Notes under the pieces: model-generated
What the model was told of the DNA's origin: nothing
What the model saw: the letters and a program-made list of their open reading frames with translations, nothing else
Database searches by the model: none
Assembly (NCBI GenBank): GCA_039000515.1
Contig: JBCFYV010000024.1
Coordinates: forward strand, 38,242,035-38,306,034
DNA: 64,000 bases
Source of the DNA: Timema cristinae
Taxonomy: Eukaryota; Arthropoda; Insecta; Phasmatodea; Timematidae
Direction of reading: 5' to 3'
Program-made: the position numbers and the translations under genes
Shown: in pieces, positions 10,328 to 23,477 of the stretch
Layout of the letters: each line of letters opens with the position of its first letter
How positions within the stretch are numbered: the stretch's first letter is position 1

Positions 10328-13300
10328 GATTTTCAATAAATAGAATATACATACACAATACTCAAATCATTAGCTACGTGTGCCACTTTTTTATGTTTTA
10401 ATTATGTTATGAGTCCATAGTATTTATTTAAGACAATCGTTTTGACCTATATCATTTTATTAAAAACTTTGACTCAGAAAATATATGCCTTGTTACAATA
10501 CATGGTTAGTAGATTAATTGTATTGCAAAATACTTAACTTTTATGGAAATAAATATTGTTTGTAATGCAATGTTTACTTGTTGGAATAATCTCATATGAA
10601 CAAATGTTATTAACATTTCTTCAACTCTATATTTTGCGACCTATAACTATATTTCTTCATTATCTTATCACGACACTTTCTTAAAAATAAATATTCTATA
10701 ATATATTGAAATTATTTGTTGTTAGTTGTTTGCCGTTTTCAAATGTTTTTAGATATGTTTGGATAAAATACAGTTGACTACTGGAATGCGTGATCTGGGT
10801 CTAAACGACGTTGACTATTTGTATATTTCAAATCTATTTTGAAAATTGGGTTGAATCTTAACTTGAAGCACCTAAGACCTTTAAGAGCTTTCACACTTAA
10901 GACACCAATGTTCTAGATGGAAAGAGAGGGGAGAAAATAAGCAGTTCAACCTGTGAGGCCTCATGCTTGTATACTGATAGCACGTCCCCTCTTCCTCTGA
11001 CAAGTTTACACAGTCACTATACTATTGGTTTCTTTAAAACATTGACTTGCTTTTTAAAATTTCCTTTTTCTTGTTTACTATTCGAGATAGATAAATGCTA
11101 CCACTAGCATTTTAAGTTACACCCTAAGAGGAAGGAAGACTCATCAAGCCAAAATTCTGATCCATCCAATAGCCTAGATTGTAGATTATTTATAAAAATA
11201 ATATGTTTACGGAAAAATAATATATCAAAGTAAAAATAATAAATTTGTGACAAAATAAAACTGTTTTAAAAATTATTTAAGAAATCATGATTTCTGTTTC
11301 AAAGTTATATCCTTAAGACTCTCTGAATAAAACGCAAATTCATTTAGAATCCTATCCTGACTTGCCATGACGTCACAGTTAGGCAAAGTCCTTAACCAAC
11401 TAATCCTCAGTCATTGATATATTCAAGTACATTTTTTCGTTTCCTGGTTAAATGTTTATGTCTAGTTGACATTTATTTTAAATATGAATTTAGAATTTAT
11501 TTAAGTAAAACAATTTCTAGAAAATGTTTAGTATATTAATACCTAATAGAATTTTGCGGAGACGAAACCCTTTATAAAATTTATGGTCATGAAAATAAAA
11601 TATTATTTTCTAAATTTAATATCTTCTATTTTATCTGTTTAAAATAATTGAGGACTTTTGGTTATTAAAATACTAGAGTAGGTGTTGCCTTTCTAAACAT
11701 TGCATGTATGCCAGCAATTGCTCACGACCCACCTTCTCCACCACAATTCACCCTTTCCCCCCCCCCCTCCCACAGTTTTCATTCTCTGCAGATTTGTATA
11801 TTCCGTGACATCCGTCCCACGCCTTACGATCGAACGAACGTCCCATAAAGTCACGGTCAAATTCAAAACTAAATTCGTGAATTGAGTCACGCAAGAATTT
11901 CAACCTTTTGCACATGTATTTTCCAAATAATTCTTGTGCACAGTTTGTACAAGGCTCAACATTTCTGGAATATTAATGGAGGATAACTGTATTAACAGTA
12001 TTTATAAAACATAAAAATATTAATTATAAATTGTATATTTGCTAAATATGTTAAATAGTACCTCTTCACAAAACTTTTAAGTGACAGCCAGACGCACAAA
12101 TGGAATTTCACTTTCTAAAACCATGAAATAAGGCAGACAGTTCCTTTTAAGAATTGAGTTAAAACTTCATTAATTTTATCGACCTGTCACCGTATAATAC
12201 AGTTAAAACTCTTCATATACTTGCGTGTGGGATACAAATTAATTCTTGTTTCTTTATTTGAGATATTTTTGACAGTTTCAAAAAGTTAATAAAGAGTAAT
12301 AATAGTTCAACTAAAAGTATTTTGTATGTAGGCAAAAATATTCCTTAATAAGTTTGTGTGTATTTGAATCAACAATTAAAATAAATAATATAATTTGAAT
12401 GACTGTTTATAATTTATTTTAACGCTTCATTGTAATAAACCTATTTTTTTTAAAAGATAATTTCAAAGATATTTTAATAGATCTGAATTTCTCCGAAAGC
12501 AGTAAAATCTAATAAAATTATAAATTAAGAATAATAATAAATAAAACTATTTCATAAAAAATAATCGGCTAATTTACTGTATTATGAGACATTTAATTAC
12601 ACGTCCCACACAAAGGATATGCATTCTAAGAAACTTTAGTTAATTCTAGATTGAAAAATTCACATTTCTTAAAATGGGATGATGTTTTTACTGATATTAT
12701 CTACAGTTGTGCATTCTCTGACCCCTTCGAAAATACATCTAGTTCGTGTATTTTACTCAAAGCAAACCACCTGCTTTCAACAGTTTTTACATCTGGGCTA
12801 TCTGCGTTGTTTCCCAAAGCTTTAGCTCGTTGCCATTAGAGTGCATTATACAGAGAGCAGAAACATGGGGATTAACGACAAACACACTTTCTTAGTGGTC
12901 ACGTGGTCTGGTGAAGAGGAGATGTTAGGGGCATATAGAAGGGTGGGAAATATTCGGACAACCTCAGAGAGTCGGATCAACAAGCTCGTGCAAGTATGAC
13001 GTAGGTCGCTTTTATACTATAAAAAATAAGTCAATTTTTAACAACAATCCTTAAATTTCCATAAATCGATTTGTATGAAAATGTTTGAATAAATAATCTT
13101 GGTATCTATCATATATATTTTTAAAAAACAACCTTTTTCCCTTTTGAAACGTCATGGGTCATAGGATTTCAATGATTTTTCCATATACTAATCCAAATAT
13201 TTTTTATTTAATCTAGTAGGTCTATAGTTCTGATTATACCCAAAAACCTATGAGCTTCACAAGTTTAAACATCTTATATATTTCTTATAATAACTATAGT

Positions 13301-13636
13301 TTATAAGGATGCGTTAGGAATATTATAGCACACGTGTTTTTAAATTAAAAATTATTACAAATTAATTTTAGAAAATATTGTTAGTCATTTAAAATACTTT
13401 TTAATCATTATTTCAAGGGAATATACTGTCCAAACAGTGAAAATATCTGACTATTATATCATCACACTGATAGAATTTGGATTAATTTTGAATCTACTAA
13501 TAGAGAGATAACATTTTAAACATGTCGTAGGCTTTAAATGTCCAATAATTTGAAGAAAAAAGTTAACTTTTAACTTGTTCATCACTTACAGGTATTAATA
13601 AGTTTTTAAGTAAACTATTTGTACATTTATAAAATA
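10328..13636. other. Long AT-rich stretch, no gene seen
   Basis: No coding region, RNA gene or recognisable repeat was found. A C-rich tract with a run of about nine C lies at 11715-11775. Short open frames on both strands over that tract mirror each other and are compositional. The remainder is unique AT-rich DNA. Confidence 0.4.
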
Positions 13637-13819
13637 TACCTCTGACAAGACATCTTGTGAATGTGGGGAATGCCAGGCCTCCACCGTGGTTCGGATTCCA
13701 CGTTAAACTGTAGGTCCTCCATTTCATCTCATAATCACCCTACCATTACACATTAGGGTAAGTGCGTATAACCCGAACGGGTAGTAAGACGCGGTGCAAT
13801 AATAATAATAATAATAATA

Positions 13820-13850
<31 letters not shown>

Positions 13851-13864
13851 GTAATAATAATAAA
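13637..13864 (+). mobile_element. SINE family A, 5'-truncated, with long AAT tail
   Basis: The copy starts inside the body at CCTCTGACAAGACATC and runs through the shared tail into about 65 bp of AAT repeat (13798-13864). The tRNA head is missing. The tyrosine- and leucine-rich minus-strand open frame at 13746-13997 is the antisense of this microsatellite. No secure target duplication was seen. Confidence 0.88.
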
Positions 13865-14689
13865 TAAGTTTTAGTCTTAATCCTAAGGTTTCTTTAAGTA
13901 AGTACTCAAGTTTCATCATTGTATAGTTTTTAGTTTTTGATCTCTTACGTCTACACACAATCTTAATTTTTGATCTCCTTCGTCTACACATAAACATACA
14001 TTTTCAAATACTCATCCAACTTTATGTATAATATAAATTAGACACATAAGAAATGTGTAATTTACATTCTCTTTGGCAAATAATATAAAATGCAAAATTT
14101 ATTATCTGTATATATATTTTAATTAATTAAACATTGTCATTGAATTATTTTATTCTGCTGAAATCTTTAGTTATTTCAATTAAAATTTGTGATTCTGTTT
14201 CTAGTTAATACAAATTGTCCGTATTTTTATGAACACTCGTTATACTGAGTCGTTTGTTGTTTTTATTAATAAATTCATACAACTTTTTGTTTATGTAGAA
14301 ATAATAATAATAATAATAATGTTTATAATAATTTCAAACATGTTTCTATTTACTCTTTTCCTTCCCATATATAATATATTTGCTGCCTATCTGAACCTTC
14401 ACAGACTGCAATGCCCCTAACCTCCTAGATATCCTGCGTCATAGTGACTTGTGTATGGCTTGTATACGTCATAGAAGCTTCTAAACCCATAAAACATGTT
14501 CCATGTCATGGTGGCAGGGTTACAGCTGGAAATACAGACCGTATCTGTATACTTAAATGCTTTAAGCCAGTTCAGGTATTCAGTACTAACAAACATAAAA
14601 TAAAAGCATGGACATTTTGTAAAAACAGTGATGCACATTATATCAATATATGCGATGTTCAATTAATAAATTTAAAACTAATTAAACTA
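13865..14689. other. AT-rich stretch, nothing recognised
   Basis: Includes a short AAT run near 14302-14321. Open frames of 81 to 85 codons on opposite strands at 14417-14701 overlap each other and match nothing I know. Confidence 0.3.
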
Positions 14690-15400
14690 TGGATTAAATA
14701 GAAAAACCATTATTTTTGTTAAATACGGTTATAGCCGTATCTAGATAACGTATTTTTTGAATTTAAAAATAACACCTGGACACAGGAAACCAACCCGCGT
14801 GTTTTGGCTTAGTATGCCAATGCTCATATTTTAAGTTAGGTTTGTATTGGATCGTCGGCTACCTACAAATGTGAGATCAATTAAGATCCCGAGCTATCAG
14901 ATAACGCAGCCACAATCAACTCGGTAGTTTGCTTTATGCTGCAATTTGTACAATTATAACTATACGAATCCAAATATCATGGTGGATTAAATAGCTAAGC
15001 TATTATATATGTTATTCTTCAATTTAAATTATACGATATTTAGATGCAGCTATAACCATAATTAACAAAAGTAATAGTTTTGATATATAATCCATCATGA
15101 TATGCACGTTCGTACAGTTTTCATTGTTCAATTAGCAGCACGAAGCCAACCACCAAGTCAATATTGGCTGCGTCATTTGATAAATCGTGATTCTTAATTG
15201 ATTACACATTTGTACCCGACGGTATCCACACGTCTATCACAGATTCTGCCTTAAAATGTGGGTGAAGAATGACCCTGGGCACGGGCTGATTCCTGGATAT
15301 ATCAGTGGATAGAGCGATTTACATACTAATCCAAGGTTCCTGGGTTCCATTCCCGTATCCAGGTGCCATATTTCAATTTAAAGAACACTAATTAAACCCA
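14690..15400. mobile_element. Palindromic composite repeat with tRNA-like ends
   Basis: Two inverted relations are seen. GGATTAAATAG...CGGTTATAGCCGTATCTAGATA at 14690-14746 is mirrored by 15040-15092. A module with GCAGCA.. / GGCTGCGT / GATCTTAATTGAT occurs minus-strand at about 14830-14960 and plus-strand at about 15120-15270. The right end (about 15288-15362) is tRNA-like: CCTGGATA pairs with TATCCAGG, and an A-box-like ATATCAGTGGATAGAGC and a weak B box lie between them. A related copy is at 53528-53915. The family is unknown to me. Confidence 0.6.
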
Positions 15401-15464
15401 TTTACACAATTTTTTACTTGAATATGAAACATTATTTCACTTTTATTTTCTATTATTGATGACA

Positions 15465-15720
15465 CCCGCCTCGGTGGCATGGTTGGCTAACGTGCTAGTC
15501 GTGTTGAGCTCGACTGCTGAGGACGGGGATATCGAGGTTTGAATCTCGGTCGGGTGAACTGGGGGTGGTTTTTCTGAAATGGTTTTCCACTCTCCCTCCA
15601 CGCAAATGCGGGTTCACTTCCTCTAATTCAACCTTCCCAATTCTTAATCCATTAGCGTAATTGTAAGAGTATAACCCGAACGGGTAGTAAGACGCAGTGC
15701 TAAATAATATTTAAAAAAAA
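15465..15720 (+). mobile_element. SINE family B, full length
   Basis: A complete copy. The head is CCGCCTCGGTGGCATGGTTG, with B box GGTTTGAATCTCGG. The body carries GGTTTTCCACTCTCCCTCCA, and the tail is CCCGAACGGGTAGTAAG followed by GCTAAATAATATTT and an A run. A perfect 14-bp duplication, TATTATTGATGACA, lies at 15451-15464 and 15721-15734. This copy shows that family B inserts with long target duplications like family A. Confidence 0.94.
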
Positions 15721-15734
15721 TATTATTGATGACA

Positions 15735-18297
15735 AATTAAAAACAAATCTTTGCTATAACCCAAACATATTTAATTTTGTGTTAAGAGTCTAATATTAAT
15801 TGCTAGTGTTTTAAGGTCTGTCTTTATTATTTCTATAGATTTTAATTGACTAATATATATGAGTTATTTTAAATTCAACCGAGTAAAATTCAAATTATAA
15901 ATATTTAAATTAATTTTTATATCTTACATTGGCATGTCAAAGATACAATATAAGACATTTTAATAGCAATTGTGAGGCCTTCATTAATAGATGTAGTTAG
16001 TCAAATAAAATTATTTTAAATGTAAGCAGTCACTAATTTATATTTTTTTCGAATATGTGTAAATTACTAAGTGGTCTTTAAAAGTGACTATCTCTACAAA
16101 TATTCAAACAAGTAACCTAGCAAATATTTCAAATTTGTGAATAATATATTTGAAACGAGCTCTAGAACATTCTATAGGCTGTAACTATAGCTGGAAAAGC
16201 TTTTGTAAATATATATTCCCCAGCCTATCACCTATATACAAAATACATATCCTAATCACACCATAACTGTAAGACTTATGCATAATGGTCATCTTGCCAC
16301 GGTTTTACTACGGTTTAAAATTTACTTATAATCCCACAACTGAAGTGCATCTCTAAACTCAACACTTAATGAATCATTTTTATATGATTTTTTGCCACTT
16401 ATGTAGTGACTATACTTTTAAATTTAACAGCAATCCTATGACAGTGGTAATTAATAGATAATATTAAATTTATTTTGGGTAAAAATTGGTTGCCATTTTA
16501 AATTTTGAGCATCTCACACTGTCTCTGCCAGCTGTGCAGTGTGTATGAAGAAATGGTTGAAAAATTATGTTAGCATATACCATTTGCTATTCCAATGGTA
16601 TGGCAAGAATAAAAATGATCATTTTGACAGATTTACGTTCGACTAAAAAATCTTAAATTTTGGTTAAGTGAAAGATTAGCATAGAATTCAATTCAATGTC
16701 TTCCACCATTTTGTTAGTTCTTTACATTATAGACTAATCATTTACTATCAATGATGAGAAGCCATGCAACACTAAATCAGTAATCAGTAGACTTTCTTTC
16801 TACATTTAATAAGCCTCAACTTATATTTCAGTGTGAGTTTAACAACTTAGTAAGGAACTTGAGCTTGGGTTAAGAGTCCAGCTGAATTGTTAAGATCTTG
16901 ATTACAAGGCTGGAACCTGCTGAAAGAGAATACGAATATTTCAATATTTTGCTACCGGCAAAAATATATCGATTAATATTTACTTAATTGGTGGTACTTT
17001 TTAGTTTAAACAAATGCATATGGTCATGAATGCAATAAGGCTAAGATTGTTGATTATTAAACCCCTGAGCTTAGTCAAAATAAATATTTCTTCACAATAG
17101 CAATAAGTATCCTTTACTACCAATTTCTTACCAGTCCATATGAAAAATGAAATGACATGATAAATATACTTTACAAAATTAACTAAAACAAGCACTGTTG
17201 AAACATTCGGGGTGACTTAAAAATATAGTATTCTTACTAGGTATATAATTAGGATATGCAATTATTACTACTTTATTTGAGAATGGGCTAGCCGAGCCAA
17301 AAATAAGCGTGAACTAGTGATACATTGGAAGAAACATGGTTAACTGCTTCCCTCATACCTCCGCGAAAAAAAAAATGTGTCCAATCTCCATTAATTGAGG
17401 CTTCAAAATAATCTTATCATCACTTTGTTTACTAATAAAAATGGTAGAAGCTATGAATAATTTAAACATTTTTTTTCTATCAGCAGTAGAAATTCCCTCA
17501 CTTGTATGTTTATCAGTGTTATTAAACTAGATTTAAATACTTTTATATTAATAATACTCTTCATGTATATAACTTTATGTATAGTATATTTTTCCTTACT
17601 TTGTGTACTACTCACTAGCCTATTTAATTAAAAATAACACTTATAAACACATAAATATAATTGTTATGCGCTTCTCTATTGAATTTAAATATACTTTTCT
17701 ACTATGATTTTTAATCTGACCAAATATATAGGCTCGTATTTACTACCATTAAAAAACCAATGAAATATGTTTGTGTTTCACAACTTGTGTTCAAAGAGTT
17801 TCGAAACCACAGATGGATAGTATAAGCTAGACTTGATCTAACATTTTATAAAACATTCCAAAGTAGTTTAGAATTACTTAGTAGACCTGATCTGTTTATA
17901 TTTATTTTTCAAAAACACAAAATACAATCTTAAAGACAAATTATTGATTTTTTTAATTGATTTTTTGTATCAGAATGTAATGAACGAGTAAATTGCTGAA
18001 ATGCACGCTACCATTTACAAATGACCAACGTTGCTTTTATAACAGTTCGTGACTAAAATACCAAAATAATTCATGTCTTAGTTAATCTTATGTGTTTATA
18101 TTTTAGTCTAGTATCACGAGATTTTAACTACTGTTGATCTTAATCAATTTTAATAGGAATACCTAAATATAATAATGGTCTTATAATTTATTATATGTAG
18201 ATTGAGGCAAGAAATAATATCTAAGGGAAAATTATATGTTTATTTTAAGCCATTGAAATGGTTTTATTTATATCTCACTTTTTTATTTTATAGACCT
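15735..18297. other. AT-rich stretch, no gene seen
   Basis: No supported gene or repeat. A small imperfect hairpin (GGCTGTAACTATAGCT) sits near 16177. Scattered short open frames are low in complexity. Confidence 0.35.
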
Positions 18298-18770
18298 GTG
18301 AGATAAGTTAACCTCCTAAGGACATTCCGTCTATCGTACATCAAGGTGTAGACGCCATGCAATGTTCATCAGTTCGAGCGCTCACGTTTTTACCTGGTGC
18401 TTTTCAGTGTCCATGAGAAGAGGCAAAGAGAAAGATAAAGGAAAGGAAAGGTGTGAAAATAGAAAAAGAGGACGATAGGTTTCACCTGGATTAAACTCCG
18501 AGCGTAGGAAAGGGGGGGGAAAAAACCCGAATAAATCCAGTCCCCTGCCTCCACAAATCTCTGACCTCCACAGAGACACTCTGGGAATTAGAAGGAATTC
18601 AACGCGTGCGCATCTAGCCACCACGCGCGCTCACGAACACACGTCCACAAAAGCGCCTCTACAATCTGGCCTGCGATCTTTACGAAACTCTCTGATCACA
18701 GAGAAGACATTCCGGTGAAAAATATCAGATAAAGAAAGTAGCTGGAGGGAAATACTTACGCTGTCGTGCG
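18298..18770. other. CpG-richer island, possible promoter or first exon
   Basis: This segment is clearly less AT-rich and has many CpG steps, for example TTCGAGCGCTCACG near 18373, ACGCGTGCGCATC near 18601 and CACGCGCGCTCACG near 18622. It also has purine-rich (18417-18470) and G-rich (18510-18520) parts. On the minus strand GACAGC|GTAAGTATTT, with the exon edge at 18760, looks like a strong 5' splice site. No convincing reading frame accompanies it; the 80-codon minus-strand frame at 18382-18624 is not recognised. It could be a promoter or untranslated exon, or simply a local composition change. Confidence 0.25.
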
Positions 18771-19039
18771 CAAATGGAAATGCGTTTCTTTATGTTGAAT
18801 TCTTAAGACTCAACAGACTCATACATTAGACAAACACAAAGCTAATTTTGGAATCTTAATTAGTATATTCATCCTTCTATGGTAGAGAAACTAACATAAA
18901 TAGAGAAATAAAACCAAACCTATACTTTATTTTTGTTTTGTATCTTTATAGAAAATAAAGTGTGTTTATGTAAATAGCTTTGAAAATAAATTTAAGAGGC
19001 GTCCATATTTGAACTTTTTGAAACTATTTAATGAATGGG

Positions 19040-19170
19040 TAAGGTTATCAGTTTGGTAACGTGAATACTTTGTGTTTACTCATGAAACTGGAAGATAAGG
19101 GTTTTGAATCTCGGTCAGGTGTGTTGAAAGTACCTTTAACATGTTTATATTTAGCATTTTTTTTTCACAT
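19040..19170 (+). mobile_element. Decayed SINE head fragment (B/C type)
   Basis: TTTGGTAACGTGAATACT and then GGTTTTGAATCTCGGTCAGGTGTG recall the A-box and B-box regions of family B/C heads. The rest of the body is not readable. Confidence 0.45.
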
Positions 19171-19638
19171 GACAGTTTTACGTCTCGTTAAGGATGAGGT
19201 ATTTTAAAAGTCTGAAAATACAATTTAATAAAAATTCTAAACCAGATGGACGTTTACTTTTTTTTATGGCAAAAACACCCTAACTGGTATGTTTTCCATA
19301 TAACTTGACTTCATTTTAAATTGTACAAATTAATAAACGCGTGCGAATATCATTTGTTGATTACTAATTCGAAGAAAGGATTGAAACATATGAGGCAAGG
19401 GTTAAGATGAAGTCGAAGATAAGTTTTTATTCAATTTTATGTTCTTTCCTGCATTGCACATGCACCGTATCAGCCATTTTGAATAGTAAAGAGAGGACCA
19501 AAGAAGCTTTAAAAAACATCTTTGATCAAAAATGCACTTGTAACTTTGTCATCGATAATTCCAAAGAGATGAAATATCAGGATATAAATATTGGATACGT
19601 GTGTTAAATATTTGAAATCAAGCAAGGACTACAGAACA

Positions 19639-19772
19639 GTGGAATGCCAGGTCGCCACCGTGGTTCGGATTCTACGTTAAACTGTAGGTCCTTCATTTTC
19701 ATTTCACAATCACCCTACCATTACACATTAGCGTAAGTGCGTATAACCCGAACGGGTAGTAAGACGCGGTGC

Positions 19773-19812
<40 letters not shown>
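19639..19812 (+). mobile_element. SINE family A, 5'-truncated
   Basis: The copy starts at GTGGAATGCCAGG in the body and ends in the shared tail plus 13 AAT units. A perfect 12-bp duplication, GACTACAGAACA, lies at 19627-19638 and 19813-19824. Duplication at the truncation point shows that the truncation happened on insertion, as in target-primed reverse transcription. Confidence 0.93.
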
Positions 19813-19814
<2 letters not shown>

Positions 19815-19824
19815 CTACAGAACA

Positions 19825-20428
19825 ACTAAAATTCTTTGTGTACTATATTTTCTTTGCTTCATACCAGTTCACGGTATTACAACGGGGCAGTTATAAATAC
19901 AAACAAAATTATGTGTATGAATATGTATATAAAAACATATTTTATTGTGCTCACATGCTTCTTCTATTCCTACACTATTAATATAATTAAATTTCGAGCA
20001 AGTGTTTACAAAATTGTTAGTTCTAAAAATGATTATAATAATGTGTACATATGTTTTGTTCAGTAAGATATCTCAAATTGTTGAGTAATATTTAGATTTT
20101 CCTTTCCCTTTTACATGTTTCGAAAATGTTAAGGGAAGCTATTTTGTTTTTGACATCGACATTTTGAAGCTTCCCATGTCCCTAGAAATTAAAATGTTTA
20201 GATATAAATACAATTATTTTAACCATTGTGTTTCATGAGTCCTCTTTACTTACAAAACCATTAAAATGTTTTATATTAATAAAATATGATAGAAATGAGT
20301 ATTACATTTGGCTACTATTTGGTTTGGTTTTATGACTTTGTAATACTTAAGTTAAAATAAGTATTTTAAAAGCCATCCTTTCTGAATGTATTAATCCCTT
20401 TCATTTAATGTCACGTTTATTACTTTAT

Positions 20429-20487
<59 letters not shown>

Positions 20488-21916
20488 AATTATGTCTTCC
20501 ATTACAATAAATAAATCATTAAAAACAAACAATATCATAAATACTCTCTCAACCAAATAACAACGTTATACAACGCAGTAATCTGAAAATCTTTTCATCT
20601 ACCATCCATTTTGAACATCGCTATTCCTTTCAAGCAGCACTAGAAACCAACAGAGCGAAACAAACTCTCCTCACCCCCCCCCCCTTAATCCCACACCCAA
20701 AAACAACCCTGTCTGTAAATCAGTCTCGGTTCAACACAGTCGGAACACCCCCCAACCCTTCCCTTCCACAATTCCAGTTTTCAACCCCGTAGTTTTAGTT
20801 TTATAGCTTTCTCCATAAACACTGGCGCGTAATACCCTAGTAGCCTACCTTATCCCGCTGCACCCCCCCCCCCCAAACCTCAGCCCTTTACCATTACTTG
20901 ACACAAAAACAAGCTTATGTACTGCTCAAGGGAAAAATCTTTCAGAACGGGGGGGAAAAAAATTGTTTCCAAACCACTGCTCCTTTAATCTTACCTAGAT
21001 TTAATTCAGTATAAACAATTAAAACATAATTGTACAGTTTTTTTTTTAAAAAAAGGTACTAACCGCTTGGAATGGTGTTGTGATTAACACCCTTTACTAT
21101 AACTTACACCTATGGTTGAACAATTTAAGGAGCATGACTCGAATCAATCACATTCATCAAGCAGTGATATTAGGAGCTAAAATTTCACTCAAATGCGTTA
21201 GGGATTTGCTTACCACACTTTAGTTATAGCTTATTTTACAGTCGTGTGTCAAACAAATGCGGTGCATTACCTTCCTAATCTATAAATATTAGTTTCTATA
21301 GCGTATATTACTTGTATTGAAAGTACCAATGTGGTGTTCTTTAAAAATTTTAATCTTCTCTTTATTCCATGTATTGTATATATCCCTATTTTGCCAATTG
21401 ATTATTTAGTCAAATTGAGAATATATTTATATTCAGTACATCACACTTCAAATGCAGTAATGCCCAAAGAATTAAAGGTATCTAAAATATGACACATTTA
21501 TTTGTCTATTCTGTTTATATTAGTGTTGATTGTAGTGTAGATAATAATACTAATAATCGACTAAAATAAACAATCGGGCTAGTTGAGATTTAACTACCAT
21601 AACTAATGTTTCCTTTTTTCAACTTTGAAAAAAGCTGTAGCAATAAAGCCAATATATAATATCGATTAAAAACATTGTGCTTTAGACAAACCAATCAACT
21701 CTGAGAGACAATCGTGTGAGCACTATAGAGTGTAAACAAATTATTGTTTACGTGGTGAGAAACTCCAGAAATAGGTTTTATTTAGATTTCAATGTAGGTT
21801 AAGTTCCAGACACTAGTTATCCTCTTTGGTGAGTGTGATAAAAATTACATTATACTTCAAGTGTCTTTCTCGATAGTTTGTGTCTAGGTTATTAAAAAAA
21901 ATATATCTAAACCCTT
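19825..21916. repeat. TA microsatellite and C-rich islands, no gene
   Basis: A TA run of about 52 bp lies at 20434-20485. Positions 20640-20900 form a plus-strand C-rich island with two runs of ten or more C (near 20676 and 20864), followed by a G run near 20949. Open frames at 19769-20066 run off the AAT tail and are low complexity. Nothing else is supported. Confidence 0.6.
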
Positions 21917-22160
21917 TTTGGTGGTCGAATGGTCTAAGGTGTAACTCTCGCAATAAACTAGACTTTCAATGATAGGGTTATCGGGGTTATAATGCTGGAA
22001 GGATGTTTTGAAAGTATTTTTTAATTGGTTTTTACTCTATCTCCATGCAAGTGTTAGTACACTTAATCTAAATGCGAACTTCCTCATTCTTGACACATTA
22101 AAAAAATTGAGTACGTGTGCGTGCTTATAACCAAACGGGTGGCGAAACGCGGTGCCTAAA
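21917..22160 (+). mobile_element. SINE family C
   Basis: The head is TGGTGGTCGAATGGTCTAAGG followed by TGTAACTCTCGCAATAAACTAGA. The body is diverged, with ATGCAAGTGTTAGTACAC and CTAAATGCGAACTTCCTC. The tail is ATAACCAAACGGGTGGCGAAACG with GCGGTGCCTAAAAAA. It is older than the family A copies. Confidence 0.78.
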
Positions 22161-22949
22161 AAACGTATATTTAAGCGAGTTTTTTTACTTGATCTTATTT
22201 ATATTTTCTAATCTGTTATAAGAAAAACTGAAATAAATTTAAAAACAAGATTAATTTTTATATTATAAATATAAAGATAACATAAATGAATATACCCATT
22301 TAATTACAGTATTGGTTAACATTTCCACATATCCTATAATTTAAACAAATATAATTATTTTTATAGCATTGTTATTTTTTAAGTTAAAACTAAGGAGTTA
22401 TCTGATATAACAAATTTTAACAGATAATTAAATGCATTTATGAGGAACAATGGCTGGTAAATACTGAGGTAACACTTCATTATGATTCTCGTGACCAATA
22501 ACCTTGGACAAGCTCGACTATACTAATCATTCACTTCCATGGCTTGACTTCGTCTTTCACATACACCTAAAAACAATCAGTTCCTAACTATTCTTTGGTA
22601 GCTATGTAAGAGAAATGATTATAGTAGTAGCCTATTTACAAGCACAAATTTAACTTAAACAATTTCCGATATTATGATAGATCAAGCTATTATTCTATAA
22701 TTGAACAATCAACTAAGAAGAAGCAATTAAGACTACTTTGAAATGGTGATGATTGTACAGTTGTGTTCACGAAATTAGAATGTTATTCACGGGATATGGC
22801 CTAAATAGAGTTTGCACCATTGATTCAGATGAGTATTAAATTGTTAGTTACAAATCACAGTATATTTTACTTACATCACTCATTCTATGGCCTTATGAAT
22901 TCGAAAGTTAATTGCTACATTTACGAAAGAAGTCATGTATACTTATCTT

Positions 22950-23085
22950 GAGCTAGTTCTATCCAATCCACCTAATTAGAACTTTCCACCTAATTAGAAC
23001 TTATAACCATCCTGAAATAGGGTATAATGAGATGGATTTGATGGAACTATCTCTTTCAGGTCCATTCTAATTCTATCCTCACATA
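22950..23085 (-). pseudogene. LINE 3'-end scrap
   Basis: CTAGTTCTATCCAATCCACCT is the reverse of the LINE string around GGTGGACTGGATAGAACTAG, and TCAGGTCCATTCTAATTCTATCCTC reverses the segment that encodes the residues just after the W-E-D motif. Between them, GGGTATAATGAGATGGATTTGATGGAACT is in plus orientation, so the piece is rearranged. Confidence 0.5.
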
Positions 23086-23387
23086 TACCTCTATGTTTTT
23101 CATAATAGTAGTTTCCCATTGAATTTGCCAGGCTAGATTCTCCCATTCACACTCTATGTCTTATTTACCTTAATCTAAGAGACTTAATTATCCTAACAAT
23201 GTCCTGTGAAGAAAATAAGGAATAAAATTCATCATTATGTACCCTCCTTCAAACCAAAATAGCTTCATCTTATATTTTACTCTAATTAAGTAACACAACA
23301 TTTAGTAATTGTTATATTCAAGAAAATAATAATTTATTTCACAACAACAAGAAACGTCTGTGGCTTTTGGTTTGTAAATATATTTAA

Positions 23388-23419
<32 letters not shown>

Positions 23420-23441
23420 TAATAATAATATTAATAATAAT
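23388..23441. repeat. AAT microsatellite
   Basis: About 54 bp of AAT repeat with two interruptions. No shared SINE tail stands beside it. Confidence 0.9.
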
Positions 23442-23477
23442 TTTGTTTCTTGGCTTCAGCAATCTGTATCTCAGTTT

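Noticed and set aside
15288..15362. Possible functional tRNA gene with good acceptor pairing
   Set aside because: The acceptor ends pair, but the B box is off consensus (GGTTCCATTCC) and a related tRNA-like sequence is found in another composite repeat, so it is treated as repeat-derived.
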